From: Bosea sp. OAE506
GTDB lineage: Bacteria > Pseudomonadota > Alphaproteobacteria > Rhizobiales > Beijerinckiaceae
Direction: 5' to 3'
DNA length: 64,000 nt
Assembly (NCBI RefSeq): GCF_040546595.1
Contig: NZ_JBEPOB010000001.1
Coordinates: forward strand, 1,303,001-1,367,000
Positions within the stretch are counted from its first letter, which is position 1. Each line of letters opens with the position of its first letter. The notes under the pieces were generated by a model. It searched no databases. It was not told the origin of the DNA and saw only the letters and a program-made list of their open reading frames with translations. Of the stretch, positions 1 through 9,631 are shown in pieces. A program made the translations under genes and the position numbers.

Positions 1-641
1 GTCTTCAGCGAATCGACGGCGTTCTTCACCGCCTCGAGCTGCGGGTAGATCTCCAGCGCGCGGCGATAGGCGACCATGGCACGCTTGTCGTCCCCCTGCT
101 GGCGCAGGATCGTGCCGAGGCCCAGCATGGCGCCGTAATGGCGCGGCTCGCGCTTCAGCGTCTCGCCGATATCGATGATCGAGCGGATCGGGTCCCCGGC
201 GAGGAAGAGGGCGTTGGCCCGCTGGTTCCAGGCTTCCGCCCAGTCCGGCTCCAGGCTGATCACGCGGTCGAGCAGTTCGATCGCCAGCTCCAGACGCTTC
301 TCCTTCATCGCGGTCTGGGCCCGCGTCATCAGCAGATCGGCCGTCGAGGAGCCCGAACGCGCCCAGCGGCGCTGGATCAGATTGGCGATGCCCTTGGCCT
401 CCTCGGCGGAGGGGGCAGCCGCGAGCCGCTCGAAGAGCCGGTCCAGCGTCGCGGCAGGGCCGCGCGAGGGCGCGGCGGAGGCGGCGGGATTGTCGTCCTT
501 GTCGGATGGCGCGACGGCGCCGGGCCGTTGCGGTGGCGCCGCGCGGTCCGAAGGGGCGGGTGCCTGGGCGGCGGCGATCGAGGGGGCGGCCGCCAGCACA
601 GCGAGAAGAGCGGCGGCCGTGAGCTTGCGCGCGGTCATCAT
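1..641 (-). CDS. TPR-repeat protein, C-terminus outside window
   Basis: The minus-strand frame opens at an ATGATG pair (641-636) and runs off the left edge without a stop. The translation begins MMTARKLTAAALLAVLAAAP, a typical Sec signal peptide, followed by an Ala/Pro-rich linker (about residues 25-60). It continues with helical repeats containing LELAIELLDRVISLEPDWAEAW and AMVAYRRALEIYP-like units, which are tetratricopeptide consensus positions. It is therefore probably an exported periplasmic TPR protein acting as a protein-interaction scaffold. The partner is not evident from the neighbours, and the C-terminal part cannot be judged. Confidence 0.8.
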   Translation of the reverse strand, partial: MMTARKLTAAALLAVLAAAPSIAAAQAPAPSDRAAPPQRPGAVAPSDKDDNPAASAAPSRGPAATLDRLFERLAAAPSAEEAKGIANLIQRRWARSGSSTADLLMTRAQTAMKEKRLELAIELLDRVISLEPDWAEAWNQRANALFLAGDPIRSIIDIGETLKREPRHYGAMLGLGTILRQQGDDKRAMVAYRRALEIYPQLEAVKNAVDSLK

Positions 642-701
642 CGGGTCAGTCTAGCCGCGGTCGGCGGCAGGTCAATTCACGGAGCGGCGACCCGCCAACG
701 C

Positions 702-731
702 AAAAAGCGGGCGCGCCCGAAAGCGCCCCGC
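702..731 (-). terminator. Probable rho-independent terminator of rpmJ
   Basis: On the minus strand a GC-rich, slightly imperfect hairpin (GCGGGGCGC, loop, GCGCGCCCGC) is followed directly by TTTTT. It lies about 50 bases downstream of the rpmJ stop and before the convergent end of the intergenic space. Confidence 0.6.
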
Positions 732-783
732 TCTGCGATCTCCACAGGGTCGTGCCACAGGCGGGCGAAAGCCCGCCGCAGCC

Positions 784-909
784 TCAGCCCTGGCGCGCCT
801 TGAAGCGCTTCTGGACCTTGTTGATGATGTAGACGCGGCCCTTGCGGCGCACGAGCTGGTTGTCGCGGTGACGGGCGCGCAGCGACTTCAGCGAATTGCG
901 GATCTTCAT
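784..909 (-). CDS. rpmJ: 50S ribosomal protein L36
   Basis: A 41-residue basic protein starting [14 protein letters not shown] and ending RFKARQG, matching bacterial L36 over its full length. It is a structural protein of the large ribosomal subunit. It has no cysteines, so it is the zinc-free form of L36, the usual form in alphaproteobacteria. The internal ATG at 909 is preferred over the longer open frame because the L36 homology begins there. It stands alone with its own terminator, as in relatives where this form is separate from the spc operon. Confidence 0.95.
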   Translation of the reverse strand: MKIRNSLKSLRARHRDNQLVRRKGRVYIINKVQKRFKARQG

Positions 910-1200
910 AATCTCAACTCCATCGATCCGCTCTTTTGAAGGGGCGAACCGGTCAAAAACGGAACCTGCCAAAACGAGATCAGCGACGTTGGCCGGACCC
1001 GGCCCTCATCGACCACGCGAATGGTGCGGCTGATGCGATGCCGGCTGTATACGGATTTTTGCGGAGATCGCAAGGGCGGATGGTGCGGCCAAGGCAGGAA
1101 AAGCACGCCTCGGGCTGCCGCCCACACCGCCGCCGCGGCGAGCGGAACCTAAACTGCGGACAGGGCGTTTCCCGCTGACCGTTACGCTGGGTACCCCATC

Positions 1201-1410
1201 ATGAAAATCTCGACCTTGAGCCTGCTCGCTGCCGCCGCCCTCACGCTCGGAGCCTGCGGCAATACCACCGAGCAGCGCATCGGCGGCGCGGCCGCCGGAG
1301 CCGGCACGGGCGCGCTCGTGGCGGGGCCGGTCGGTGCCGTCGTGGGTGGAGCAGCCGGCGCCGTGGCCGCGCCGAGCGTCGTGCGCGAAACGCGCCGCGC
1401 GACCCGCTGA
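1201..1410 (+). CDS. Small glycine-zipper lipoprotein
   Basis: A 69-residue protein with an N-terminal hydrophobic signal and a lipobox LGAC at about residues 17-20, so Cys20 is the probable lipidation site. The mature part is rich in GGAAAG and GAVVGG motifs (residues 28-58), a glycine-zipper pattern that packs in membranes, and ends in a basic tail. It is probably an outer-membrane-associated lipoprotein of the osmotically induced or YMGG-like type. It is convergent with obg, 18 bases away. No specific function can be assigned. Confidence 0.8.
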   Translation: MKISTLSLLAAAALTLGACGNTTEQRIGGAAAGAGTGALVAGPVGAVVGGAAGAVAAPSVVRETRRATR

Positions 1411-1428
1411 GGGAAAGGGCTGGCGGCC

Positions 1429-2478
<1,050 letters not shown>

Positions 2479-2526
2479 TCAGTAGTGTTCGCGGGGGCAA
2501 AGGGCAATGCGGCGACGGCGACAGCC

Positions 2527-3393
2527 TCACGCGGCCAACCGTGGCGCTGCCATCTCTTCGCGCAGCGCATCGGCGAAACGGCGCGCCGCCAGCCCCGGCT
2601 GAGGGCCCATGATCAGCCCGACCGAGAGCTCGAACAGCGCCGGAAGGCCCTCCGCCGGGCCGAGCCGCCGCGCCGTCGGCGGCACGGCGCTCTCGGTGAC
2701 GGCGGTGACGCAGAAACCCGCCTCGACCGCCGACAGCATGCCCGAGGTGTGGGAACAGGAAAAGACGAGGCGATGATCCGTCCCGGCCTCCGCCAGCGCC
2801 GCCAGCAGGCGCGGCCTGACCCGGCAGCCCTCCGAGAACAGCGCCAGCGGCAGAGGCTCCTGCAATTCCGGCCGGTGTCCGCGGGCCGCGATCCAGACGA
2901 CCGGCTCGCGCCTGATCACCTCGCCGACCGGGCGTCTCGGGTCCTGCGTCACCACCGCGAGGTCGAATTCGCCGGCCGCGACGGCGGGCTCGATCCGCTT
3001 CGAGAGATCGCAATGGAGTTCCAGCTCGACCTTGGGATGCTCGGCGGCGAAGCGCGCGATCAGCGGGCGCAGAAAGGCGTCGACATAGTCGTCGGGAATG
3101 CCGATCCGCAGCCGCCCCGAGGCGCTGGAGCCGCCGAGATCATCGAGCGCCTCGCGCTGGATCGCCAGCAGCCGCCGCGCATGGGCGAGCAGCCGCTCGC
3201 CGGCCGGCGTCGGGACCACGCCGCGGCGCGAGCGTTCGAGCAGCCGGTGGCCGAGCTGGTTCTCGAGATCCTGGATGCGGACCGAGATCGCCGATTGCGT
3301 GCGCCCGAGCCGCGCGCCAGCCGCGGTGAAGCCGCCGCTCTCGACCACCGCCACCAGCATGTCGAGCGCCGCCAGATCGAAATGCGTGGACAT
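2527..3393 (-). CDS. LysR family transcriptional regulator
   Basis: A 288-residue protein. The N-terminal winged HTH (residues about 5-65) contains FTAAGARLGRTQSAISVRIQ and is followed by a type 2 periplasmic-binding-like effector domain. It is probably a DNA-binding regulator of a nearby gene or of itself. The closest divergent target is the DMT exporter 250 bases away, beyond a palindromic repeat. The effector cannot be told from sequence. Confidence 0.92.
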   Translation of the reverse strand: MSTHFDLAALDMLVAVVESGGFTAAGARLGRTQSAISVRIQDLENQLGHRLLERSRRGVVPTPAGERLLAHARRLLAIQREALDDLGGSSASGRLRIGIPDDYVDAFLRPLIARFAAEHPKVELELHCDLSKRIEPAVAAGEFDLAVVTQDPRRPVGEVIRREPVVWIAARGHRPELQEPLPLALFSEGCRVRPRLLAALAEAGTDHRLVFSCSHTSGMLSAVEAGFCVTAVTESAVPPTARRLGPAEGLPALFELSVGLIMGPQPGLAARRFADALREEMAAPRLAA

Positions 3394-3500
3394 GGCGCCG
3401 CCTCCGTCGATCGGTTTTAAGAATGGTTAAATCAGAATAATCCGTTTTTCCGATGGATAGAAGCGGGGTAAAGCGATCCTGGTCACGCATCATCCTCAGC

Positions 3501-3614
3501 CCTCATCCTGAGGAGCGGCCGAAAGGCCGCGTCTCGAAGGATGCTCCAGTCAGCTTCGGAGCCTCCTGGACCATCCTTCGAGACGGCCGCCAGGGCGGCC
3601 TCCTCAGGATGAGG
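3501..3614. repeat. Long inverted repeat, Rhizobiales-type intergenic palindrome
   Basis: The left arm starts CCTCATCCTGAGGAGC and continues through GTCTCGAAGGATG. The right arm mirrors it as CATCCTTCGAGAC and ends CCTCAGGATGAGG, with about 30 bases between the arms. This is a well-known kind of dispersed palindromic element in Hyphomicrobiales intergenic DNA. It lies between the divergent LysR and DMT genes and could fold into a large stem in RNA. Confidence 0.85.
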
Positions 3615-3643
3615 GCTCGCAACGGTCAAATTAGGTCCCACCC

Positions 3644-4552
3644 ATGTCCGCCCCCGCGACCGTCATGCGAGCCCCGACCGCGCCTGCGCTCGCCATGTTT
3701 CTCGCGCTTCTCACGGGCGCGACCTGCATCGGCTTCTCGGGCGTGTTCGTGCGCTTTGCCGATGTCGGGCCGGCGGCGGCCGGGTTCTGGCGGATGATCT
3801 TCGCCCTGCCGGTGCTCGCCCTCTGGATGGGGCTGGAGCGTCGTCGCCCGGGACGCCCGACGACGACCAGTGGCGTGCTGCTGCCGATCGTGGTCGCCGG
3901 TCTCGCCTTCGGCGTCGATGTCGTCCTCTACAATGCCGCGCTCGGCTTCACGACGATCGCCAACGCCTCGCTGCTCGGCAATCTCTCGCCCGTCGCGGTG
4001 GTTCTGGGCGGCTGGCTGCTGTTCGCCGAGCGCCCGAGCCGGCGCATCCTCGGGGCATTGGCCCTGGCCATCGGCGGTGCGCTGATGCTGATCCTGCCCA
4101 AATTCACAGGCGGGGCAGCGGCCCTGTCCGGCGGCCTGTTCGGGGACAGCCTGGCCATTGGTGCCGCCCTGTCCTACGCCGCCTATATCATGGCCGTGCG
4201 CCGCGCCCGGGACGGGGCCGAGGCCGGTCGCATCAGCCTGATCGCGAGCGCGATCTGTGCTGTCTTCTGTCTCGTCGCCGCGCTGGCGCTGGGCGAGACG
4301 ATCCTGCCGTCGAGCCTGCAGGGCTGGCTCGCGGTGATCGCGCTCGGCCTCGTCTCGCATGCGCTTGGCCAGGGCCTGATCACGCTCTCGCTCGGCCAGT
4401 ACGGCGCCAGCGCCGCCTCGCTGGTCATGGTCTGGCCGGCGCTGGTGTCGGTGCTCGCCGCATGGGCGATTTTCGGCGAGCAGCCCTCGCCAGCCCAGGC
4501 CTTCGGCGGCGTCGCGATTCTCGCCGCCGTCCTGATGGTCCGCAAGGGCTGA
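3644..4552 (+). CDS. EamA/DMT family transporter
   Basis: A 302-residue, very hydrophobic protein with about ten transmembrane helices in two homologous halves, the EamA duplication. The first half holds the conserved start SGVFVRFADVGPAAAGFWRM and the second the conserved end ALVSVLAAWAIFGEQPSPAQ. It is probably an inner-membrane exporter of metabolites or amino acids. It is divergent from a LysR gene, a common regulator/exporter arrangement, but the substrate is unknown. Confidence 0.9.
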   Translation: MSAPATVMRAPTAPALAMFLALLTGATCIGFSGVFVRFADVGPAAAGFWRMIFALPVLALWMGLERRRPGRPTTTSGVLLPIVVAGLAFGVDVVLYNAALGFTTIANASLLGNLSPVAVVLGGWLLFAERPSRRILGALALAIGGALMLILPKFTGGAAALSGGLFGDSLAIGAALSYAAYIMAVRRARDGAEAGRISLIASAICAVFCLVAALALGETILPSSLQGWLAVIALGLVSHALGQGLITLSLGQYGASAASLVMVWPALVSVLAAWAIFGEQPSPAQAFGGVAILAAVLMVRKG

Positions 4553-4566
4553 GGGTTCGCTGGTGG

Positions 4567-4974
4567 CTAGAGCGCGGCTGCGAGGACCTCGATCTCGACC
4601 TTGAAGGCCGGCAGGGTGAAGCCCGAGACGATCATCAGCGTCGAGGCGGGCGGGGGCGTGCCGACATGGGCGTCGCGCGATTCCATGTAGCCCTTCATGT
4701 GAGCGCGGTCGGTGACATAGGCGTTGAGGCGCACGATGTCGGCCAGAGTCATGCCGGCCTCGGCCAGGATCGCGGCGATGTTGGCGAAACAGAGATCGGC
4801 CTGCGCCCGGACATCCTCGGGGATCGAGCCGTCGCGCGCCATCCCGAGTTGGCCCGAGCAGGCGACGAGCCGATGGCCGGCCGGCACGGCGACGCCATGG
4901 CTGTAGCGGGCGAAAGGCGGCGCGATTGCCGCCGGGAGCAGCGGCGTCAGGGCGGGGGCTGGAGACGACGACAT
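4567..4974 (-). CDS. RidA/YjgF family protein
   Basis: A 135-residue protein from the ATG at 4974, which has AGGAG nine bases upstream; a longer frame reaches 5049. It carries RidA-family features: VACSGQLGMARDG, QADLCFANIAAILAEAGMTLADIVRLNAYVTD and an ending FKVEIEVLAA. RidA proteins are trimeric enamine/imine deaminases that remove reactive 2-aminoacrylate-type intermediates. It lacks the canonical IGPYSQA start, so it may be one of the Rid subgroups other than archetypal RidA. Confidence 0.85.
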   Translation of the reverse strand: MSSSPAPALTPLLPAAIAPPFARYSHGVAVPAGHRLVACSGQLGMARDGSIPEDVRAQADLCFANIAAILAEAGMTLADIVRLNAYVTDRAHMKGYMESRDAHVGTPPPASTLMIVSGFTLPAFKVEIEVLAAAL

Positions 4975-5180
4975 GGCAGGCAGCTCCTGAGAAGGCAGGT
5001 CGAGACGGGCCGACGCTGCGGAACCTGAGGCTCCGCCGCGGGTTCGCAAACGCGACGGGCTCGGCTATGGACGCGCGGCGCGATCTTGCTCATGCCACGT
5101 TCACGGGAATGAGCTAGATTTCAACCGCTTTGGGCCCGCTCGAAGCGGCCTGCCGTATGATGGATCGGAACCGACGTCTC

Positions 5181-5879
5181 ATGACCAAGAAGACAGCGAC
5201 CATGGCCATGACCCTCAAGGCCGCCGGGCTGCTGCCGCTGCTGGCGCTGACCGCCTGCGCCGGCTCGCAGCGCTTCGTCGGCGGCGCGCCGCAATCCTAC
5301 GGCCAGCCCAGCCTGCCGCCTGCGCCCGCGATCAGCTCGGCGCCCGTCATCTCCGAGCCGCTTCCGCCGCCGGGCGGTTATCCGGTCGCGTCGGCGCCGC
5401 CCATCGGCCAGCCCGGTGCGCTTCCGCCGCCGCAGGATCCCTATTACAGCCCGTCGCCCGCCGCGCCCGGCATGCCGCAGCCGACGCCGACGAGCCCCGC
5501 TGCGCCGCAGCCCTCCGAGATCCAGACGATCCGTGGCGGCGGCGGCCAGATCGCCACCCTCGGGGCCGGCAGCAATGCCGCCCGGCCCGCGGTGACCTCG
5601 CGCGACGGCGTGATCGGGAACTGGACCGCCCGCGAGGCGACCGGCGGGTCCTGTCGCGTGCAGCTTTCGAGCGCGCCGGCGCTCGACCTCTACCGCGCCA
5701 GCGCCGCGGGTTGCTCGAACCGCGATCTGCAGAAGGTCACGGCCTGGGATTACCGCGACGGCGAGGTTTATCTCTACCAGCAGGGCGGCACGGTGGTGGC
5801 GCGGCTGCGCACCAGCGGCGGCGGCGCGATGGACGGCGCCGTCACCAAGTCGGGCGCTGCGCTCTCGCTCAGCCGCTGA
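5181..5879 (+). CDS. Lipoprotein with C-terminal AprI/Inh protease-inhibitor domain
   Basis: About 232 residues from the ATG at 5181; an ATG at 5202 is also possible. A hydrophobic signal ends in the lipobox LTAC. A long Pro/Ala-rich linker (about residues 35-135) follows, then an Inh-type beta-barrel domain with GNWTAREATGGSCRVQLS and LQKVTAWDYRDGEVYLY. Inh proteins block secreted metalloproteases in the periplasm. Many rhizobial Inh-domain proteins lack a protease partner, and none is seen here. It is nearly convergent with the GNAT gene. Confidence 0.8.
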   Translation: MTKKTATMAMTLKAAGLLPLLALTACAGSQRFVGGAPQSYGQPSLPPAPAISSAPVISEPLPPPGGYPVASAPPIGQPGALPPPQDPYYSPSPAAPGMPQPTPTSPAAPQPSEIQTIRGGGGQIATLGAGSNAARPAVTSRDGVIGNWTAREATGGSCRVQLSSAPALDLYRASAAGCSNRDLQKVTAWDYRDGEVYLYQQGGTVVARLRTSGGGAMDGAVTKSGAALSLSR

Positions 5880-5883
5880 GCGT

Positions 5884-6498
5884 TCAGGCGCCGGGCGAGC
5901 GGCCGAACAGGGCCGGCCGCCAGAGGCGCCGCTGCAGGGACAGTGCCATCGCGGCGAAGCCGCGGGCGGTGTCGAGCGCCTCGTTGAGGATGGTGAAGGG
6001 CGTCGGTCCGCCGGTGGCGATCACGCCCTCGACATCGGCGTAGCCGCCGGCGAGATCGGCCTCGAACTTGCGGGCGAGGCGGCGCATCGCGGCATTTTCC
6101 GGCAGGCAGGTCATGTAGAGCGTGCGGATGCCGCGGTTGCGCGCGGCGGTGATCAGCCGGCCGAAGAGAACGCCGCCGATGCCGCGCCGGCGCCAGTCGC
6201 GCTCGACGCTGAAGGCGGCTTCGCCGGTCTGGGCCATGATGTCCTCGAGCCCGCGCAGCTCTGCGGCGCCGCGCACCGCGCCATCCTCGAGATAGGCATA
6301 GACGAGCCCGCCGACACCGAAGGTGGTGACCGCGTAGTTCTCGAGAAAGCCGTCATTCACCGCGGTGCCGAAGCGTTCGCGGCGGGTCACCTCGTCGAGC
6401 CTCAACAAATGGGCCTTGAAGAGGTCGCGCTCCGCGGGCCAGAGCCGGCGGACTTCGCCATGGCCGGTCGTGGTGCCGGCCTTCTTGGAACGAGCCAA
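5884..6498 (-). CDS. GNAT family N-acetyltransferase
   Basis: A 204-residue protein with the GNAT fold: LVYAYLEDGAVRGAAELRGL (beta 2-4) and the acetyl-CoA loop FSVERDWRRRGIGGVLFGRL, which carries the R/Q-x-x-G-x-G/A signature. It transfers acetyl from acetyl-CoA to an unknown acceptor. It resembles the long GNAT proteins common in rhizobia that follow signalling genes, but nothing nearby reveals a substrate. Confidence 0.87.
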   Translation of the reverse strand: MARSKKAGTTTGHGEVRRLWPAERDLFKAHLLRLDEVTRRERFGTAVNDGFLENYAVTTFGVGGLVYAYLEDGAVRGAAELRGLEDIMAQTGEAAFSVERDWRRRGIGGVLFGRLITAARNRGIRTLYMTCLPENAAMRRLARKFEADLAGGYADVEGVIATGGPTPFTILNEALDTARGFAAMALSLQRRLWRPALFGRSPGA

Positions 6499-6672
6499 TA
6501 GTCATCTCCTGCTGTCAGCGCTGAAGGCGCGGGACCGACCAGGAGGCGATTCTTCCCTAACTCGCTTCGGAAGATGCGCCCGCGACGCCCGATTGCAAGA
6601 GGCGCGGACTGTTGCAGTGCAGCAATTTTCGGCATGGTGAATGCGAAACCGCCGATATCGCCGTTCTCAGCG

Positions 6673-7281
6673 CTATTCCCGGTCGATCGGCCAGTGTTTG
6701 AAGACATCCAGCGCCTCGCAGGCACGCGCCTGCTCGGCCAGGGCCGGCCAGCGCTCCGGGAGAGCGTGTTCGGCGAGCGCGAAGCGGCAATAGCCCCAGG
6801 CGATCGCCGCGGCGATGTCGCTCGGTAGCAATTCGGGGCCAGCCGTCAGCTCGCCCCGTCCTGCGGCGGCGTCGAGCAGATCGAAGGCAGTGTGAAGCTG
6901 CGCGAGGATGCGCTCCTGCCAGGGCGCATGGCGCTGGGCTTCCGGCCGCCGGCGCTCGTATCCGATCGCGACCGCCTTGTCGGCAGCGACGATGCCGATG
7001 CCGGTCAGCGACAGGTCCCGTATCCGGGCGCTCGCCTCGACCGGGCGCAGCGAGCGGCCGGCGACATCCTCGAAATGCTGGATGATCAGCAGGGATTCGC
7101 TGATCACCGTGCCATCGTCGGTCACGAGGCTCGGCGCCTTGATCAGCGGGTTGATCGCCCGGAATTCGTCCATGTGCCGGAAGACGGAGACGGAGCGGTG
7201 CTCGAATTCCAGCCCCAGCAAGGTCCCTGTGACCGCAGCCCGGCGGACATAGGGGCTATCGAGCATTCCCACGAGCAGCAT
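6673..7281 (-). CDS. Glutathione S-transferase family protein
   Basis: A 202-residue protein with an N-terminal thioredoxin-like domain (LVGMLDSPYVRRAAVTGTLLGL; DSPYVRR is the glutathione-site region, KAPSLVTDDGTVISESLLI the cis-Pro and ESxxI motif). A helical C-terminal domain from about residue 85 follows. The usual catalytic Cys/Ser position shows Ser in the SPYVRR motif. It may detoxify electrophiles by glutathione conjugation or act as a reductase; the actual substrate is unknown. Confidence 0.88.
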   Translation of the reverse strand: MLLVGMLDSPYVRRAAVTGTLLGLEFEHRSVSVFRHMDEFRAINPLIKAPSLVTDDGTVISESLLIIQHFEDVAGRSLRPVEASARIRDLSLTGIGIVAADKAVAIGYERRRPEAQRHAPWQERILAQLHTAFDLLDAAAGRGELTAGPELLPSDIAAAIAWGYCRFALAEHALPERWPALAEQARACEALDVFKHWPIDRE

Positions 7282-7359
7282 CGGTGGTCTCCATCCGGCC
7301 AGACCACAGAGTGCCGGGGCGGCCGCGCAAAGCCACGCGAAATCGGGTGATGAGCCCGA

Positions 7360-8355
7360 TCACGCCAGCTGATGATCTTCTTGCGCTTCCTCCACTTCGG
7401 CCTCGAAGCCTGGCTTGAACCCCAGCGTGACGCCGCGCTCGCGTGCGGCAGCCTGGCAGGGGTCCCAATAGGGCGCGCCGCCGAAGCGCTCGACCAACAG
7501 GTCGATCAGCACGCGGACCTTGCCCGGCACATAGGCCCCCGGCGGCCTGACGACGAAGAGGCCGTGTTCCTGCAGCGGGAACTCCCAGAGCAGCGGCTCG
7601 AGCGCGCCGTCGCGAATGGCATCGCTGGCGATGAAGGTCGGCAACAGCACGATGCCAAGCCCCGCTTTGGCCCAGTCCAGCAGGGTCTCGCCGCTGTCGG
7701 AGCGCAGGCGTCCGGCGGGACGTATAGACACGCGGCGCCGGCCGACCCTGAAGGTCCATTCGGGATTGCTGGTGCCGGTGTAGAGCAGGCAGTCATGGCC
7801 CGCGAGATCTGCCGGCATGGCGGGCCGCCCCCGCGCCGAGAGATAGGCCGGGCTCGCCAGGATGACGCCATGGATCGGCGCGATCCTGCGGGCGATCAGG
7901 CTCGAATCCTTGAGCGTGCCGATGCGGATGGCTGCGTCGAAGCGCTCGCCGATCAGGTCGACATAGCGATCGCTGGCCTCGACATCGAGTTCGAGGCCGG
8001 GATGGCGTCTGGCGAGTTCGCCGAGGATCGGCGCGACATGCCGGTTGCCGAAGGTCAGCGGCATCGACAGGCGCAGCCGCCCGACGACCCCGCCCGCCTG
8101 CTGCGCCACCGCATCGCGGGCCTCGGCCAGATCGGCCAGGATGCGCTCGCCGCGCGCCTTGAATTCGAGGCCGGCCTCGGTGGCGGCGATGCCGCGCGTG
8201 GTGCGGCTGAGCAGGCGCGTGCCGAGTTCGGCCTCCAGCCGCGCGACGCGGCGGCTGATGATCGACTTGGACAGGCCGAGCCGATGACCGGCGCGCCCGA
8301 AGCCGCCGCTCTCGACCACGGCGACGAAGCTGCGGATGTCGTCCAGCTCGGACAT
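7360..8355 (-). CDS. LysR family regulator, divergent from azoR
   Basis: A 331-residue protein with an N-terminal winged HTH (FGRAGHRLGLSKSIISRRVARLE) and a substrate-binding domain. It resembles the CrgA-like LysR group, which often controls an adjacent oxidoreductase. It is divergently oriented to the azoreductase gene with about 115 bases between starts, so it probably regulates that gene and itself. Confidence 0.92.
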   Translation of the reverse strand: MSELDDIRSFVAVVESGGFGRAGHRLGLSKSIISRRVARLEAELGTRLLSRTTRGIAATEAGLEFKARGERILADLAEARDAVAQQAGGVVGRLRLSMPLTFGNRHVAPILGELARRHPGLELDVEASDRYVDLIGERFDAAIRIGTLKDSSLIARRIAPIHGVILASPAYLSARGRPAMPADLAGHDCLLYTGTSNPEWTFRVGRRRVSIRPAGRLRSDSGETLLDWAKAGLGIVLLPTFIASDAIRDGALEPLLWEFPLQEHGLFVVRPPGAYVPGKVRVLIDLLVERFGGAPYWDPCQAAARERGVTLGFKPGFEAEVEEAQEDHQLA

Positions 8356-8469
8356 GGTGGTGTTCCCGTTGGTGCAACAGCTTGGTGCTTGGGCTGCGCA
8401 TTCCGTTGCTGGACCTGCGCCGCTACATCAGCGGCATCGAACCCGTTCCCGGTTTCAGGATCAAGCACC

Positions 8470-9075
8470 ATGTCCCATCTTCTCGTCATCAACAGCAGCG
8501 CCGCCGGTGCGGCTTCGGTCTCGAAGCAGCTCATCGACGAGACGGTCGCCCGTCTGCGTGCTGCCGATCCCGCGCTGGTCGTGGTGGAGCGCGATCTCGG
8601 CGCCGACCCCGTGCCGCATCTGACCCCGGATTCCACCGCCGCGATCCGTGGCGCCGAGCCCGCCAATGACGCGCAGCGCGCCGCGAAGGCCCTGTCGGAC
8701 TCGCTGGTCGCCGAGCTGAAGGCGGCCGACACCCTCATCATCGGCGCGCCGATGTATAATTTCGGCATCCCCTCGACGCTGAAGTCGTGGTTCGACCATG
8801 TGCTGCGGGCCGGCGTGACCTTCAAATATGGCGAGAAGGGCCCGGTCGGCCTGCTCGAGGGCAAGCGCGCCATCGTCGTCGAGAGCCGCGGCGGCATCTA
8901 CAGCTCCGGCCCGACCCAGGCGCTGGATTCGCAAGAGCCGCATCTGCGCACGATGCTGGGCTTCATCGGCATCAGCGACGTCACCTTCGTGCGTGCCGAG
9001 AAGCTGGGCTACGGCCCCGAGGCCCGCGAGCAGGCGATCAACGACGCCAAGGCGGAGCTGGCCCGCGTCGCCTGA
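8470..9075 (+). CDS. azoR: FMN-dependent NADH-azoreductase
   Basis: A 201-residue flavodoxin-like protein from the ATG at 8470. It shows SSAAGAASVSKQL (phosphate-binding loop region of FMN), PMYNFGIPSTLKSWFDH (the family signature) and SRGGIYSS. The AzoR family reduces azo dyes and quinones using NADH, with FMN as cofactor. The upstream open frame is not supported by homology. It is probably regulated by the divergent LysR protein. Confidence 0.93.
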   Translation: MSHLLVINSSAAGAASVSKQLIDETVARLRAADPALVVVERDLGADPVPHLTPDSTAAIRGAEPANDAQRAAKALSDSLVAELKAADTLIIGAPMYNFGIPSTLKSWFDHVLRAGVTFKYGEKGPVGLLEGKRAIVVESRGGIYSSGPTQALDSQEPHLRTMLGFIGISDVTFVRAEKLGYGPEAREQAINDAKAELARVA

Positions 9076-9100
9076 CGTGCCCTGCGCACGCTCGACCCAA

Positions 9101-9133
9101 CGAAAAAGGGCTCTCCGGTAAACCGGGGAGCCC
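9101..9133 (-). terminator. Rho-independent terminator, minus strand
   Basis: The hairpin GGGCTCCCCGGT, TTA loop, ACCGGAGAGCCC is followed by TTTTTCG on the minus strand. It lies downstream of the small secreted-protein gene at 9212-9508. The same stem may also end azoR transcription from the other side, though that side has no T tract. Confidence 0.8.
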
Positions 9134-9211
9134 AAGTCGTATCAGGGGTCTCGAACGGGGGAGGCGACTATCGAGCGGTCGAGCCGGGGTTCCTGGCCCC
9201 GGAAGACCGGC

Positions 9212-9508
9212 TCAGTAGTAGCCGCAGACGCGGCGGTAGCCGACGACCTCGCCATAGCGGTTGATGCGCTCGACCATGTCGCACTGGCGCACCGGGGCGT
9301 AGCCGTAAGCGCTGTAGCCATAGGCCGGGCGGGTGGCAGCGGCGACGAGGGCGCCGGCGGCGAGCGCTCCCACGATGCCGGCCCCGATGGCGGGGCCACG
9401 GCCATAGCCCCAGTAGCGCGGGCGGGCTTCGGCGGAGGTGGCGGCGAGGGTGGTGGCCAGGGTCAGAGCGGCGAGGGTGCCGGTGGCGATCGTCTTGAAG
9501 CGGGTCAT
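9212..9508 (-). CDS. Small secreted glycine/tyrosine-rich protein
   Basis: A 98-residue protein from the ATG at 9508, which has GGGAG about ten bases upstream. The signal peptide is ALTLATTLAATSAEA (cleavage near residue 28). The mature part has a glycine-rich hydrophobic stretch (GPAIGAGIVGALAAGALVAA), a Tyr/Gly-rich region, and a conserved rhizobial C-terminus with two cysteines (CDMVERINRYGEVVGYRRVC). This is a common uncharacterised exported protein type in Hyphomicrobiales. No function is assigned. Confidence 0.8.
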   Translation of the reverse strand: MTRFKTIATGTLAALTLATTLAATSAEARPRYWGYGRGPAIGAGIVGALAAGALVAAATRPAYGYSAYGYAPVRQCDMVERINRYGEVVGYRRVCGYY

Positions 9509-9631
9509 CGTCAGGATCTCCCTGAGGCGTCGGGAGCGAACCATTCGCCCTCCATGACCGTTGGTCGCGGCCCACGGCGGGGAGGTTCAAGGCGAGGTCT
9601 GTTTTTTTTCGGCTGGTCGCGACGGGCTCTC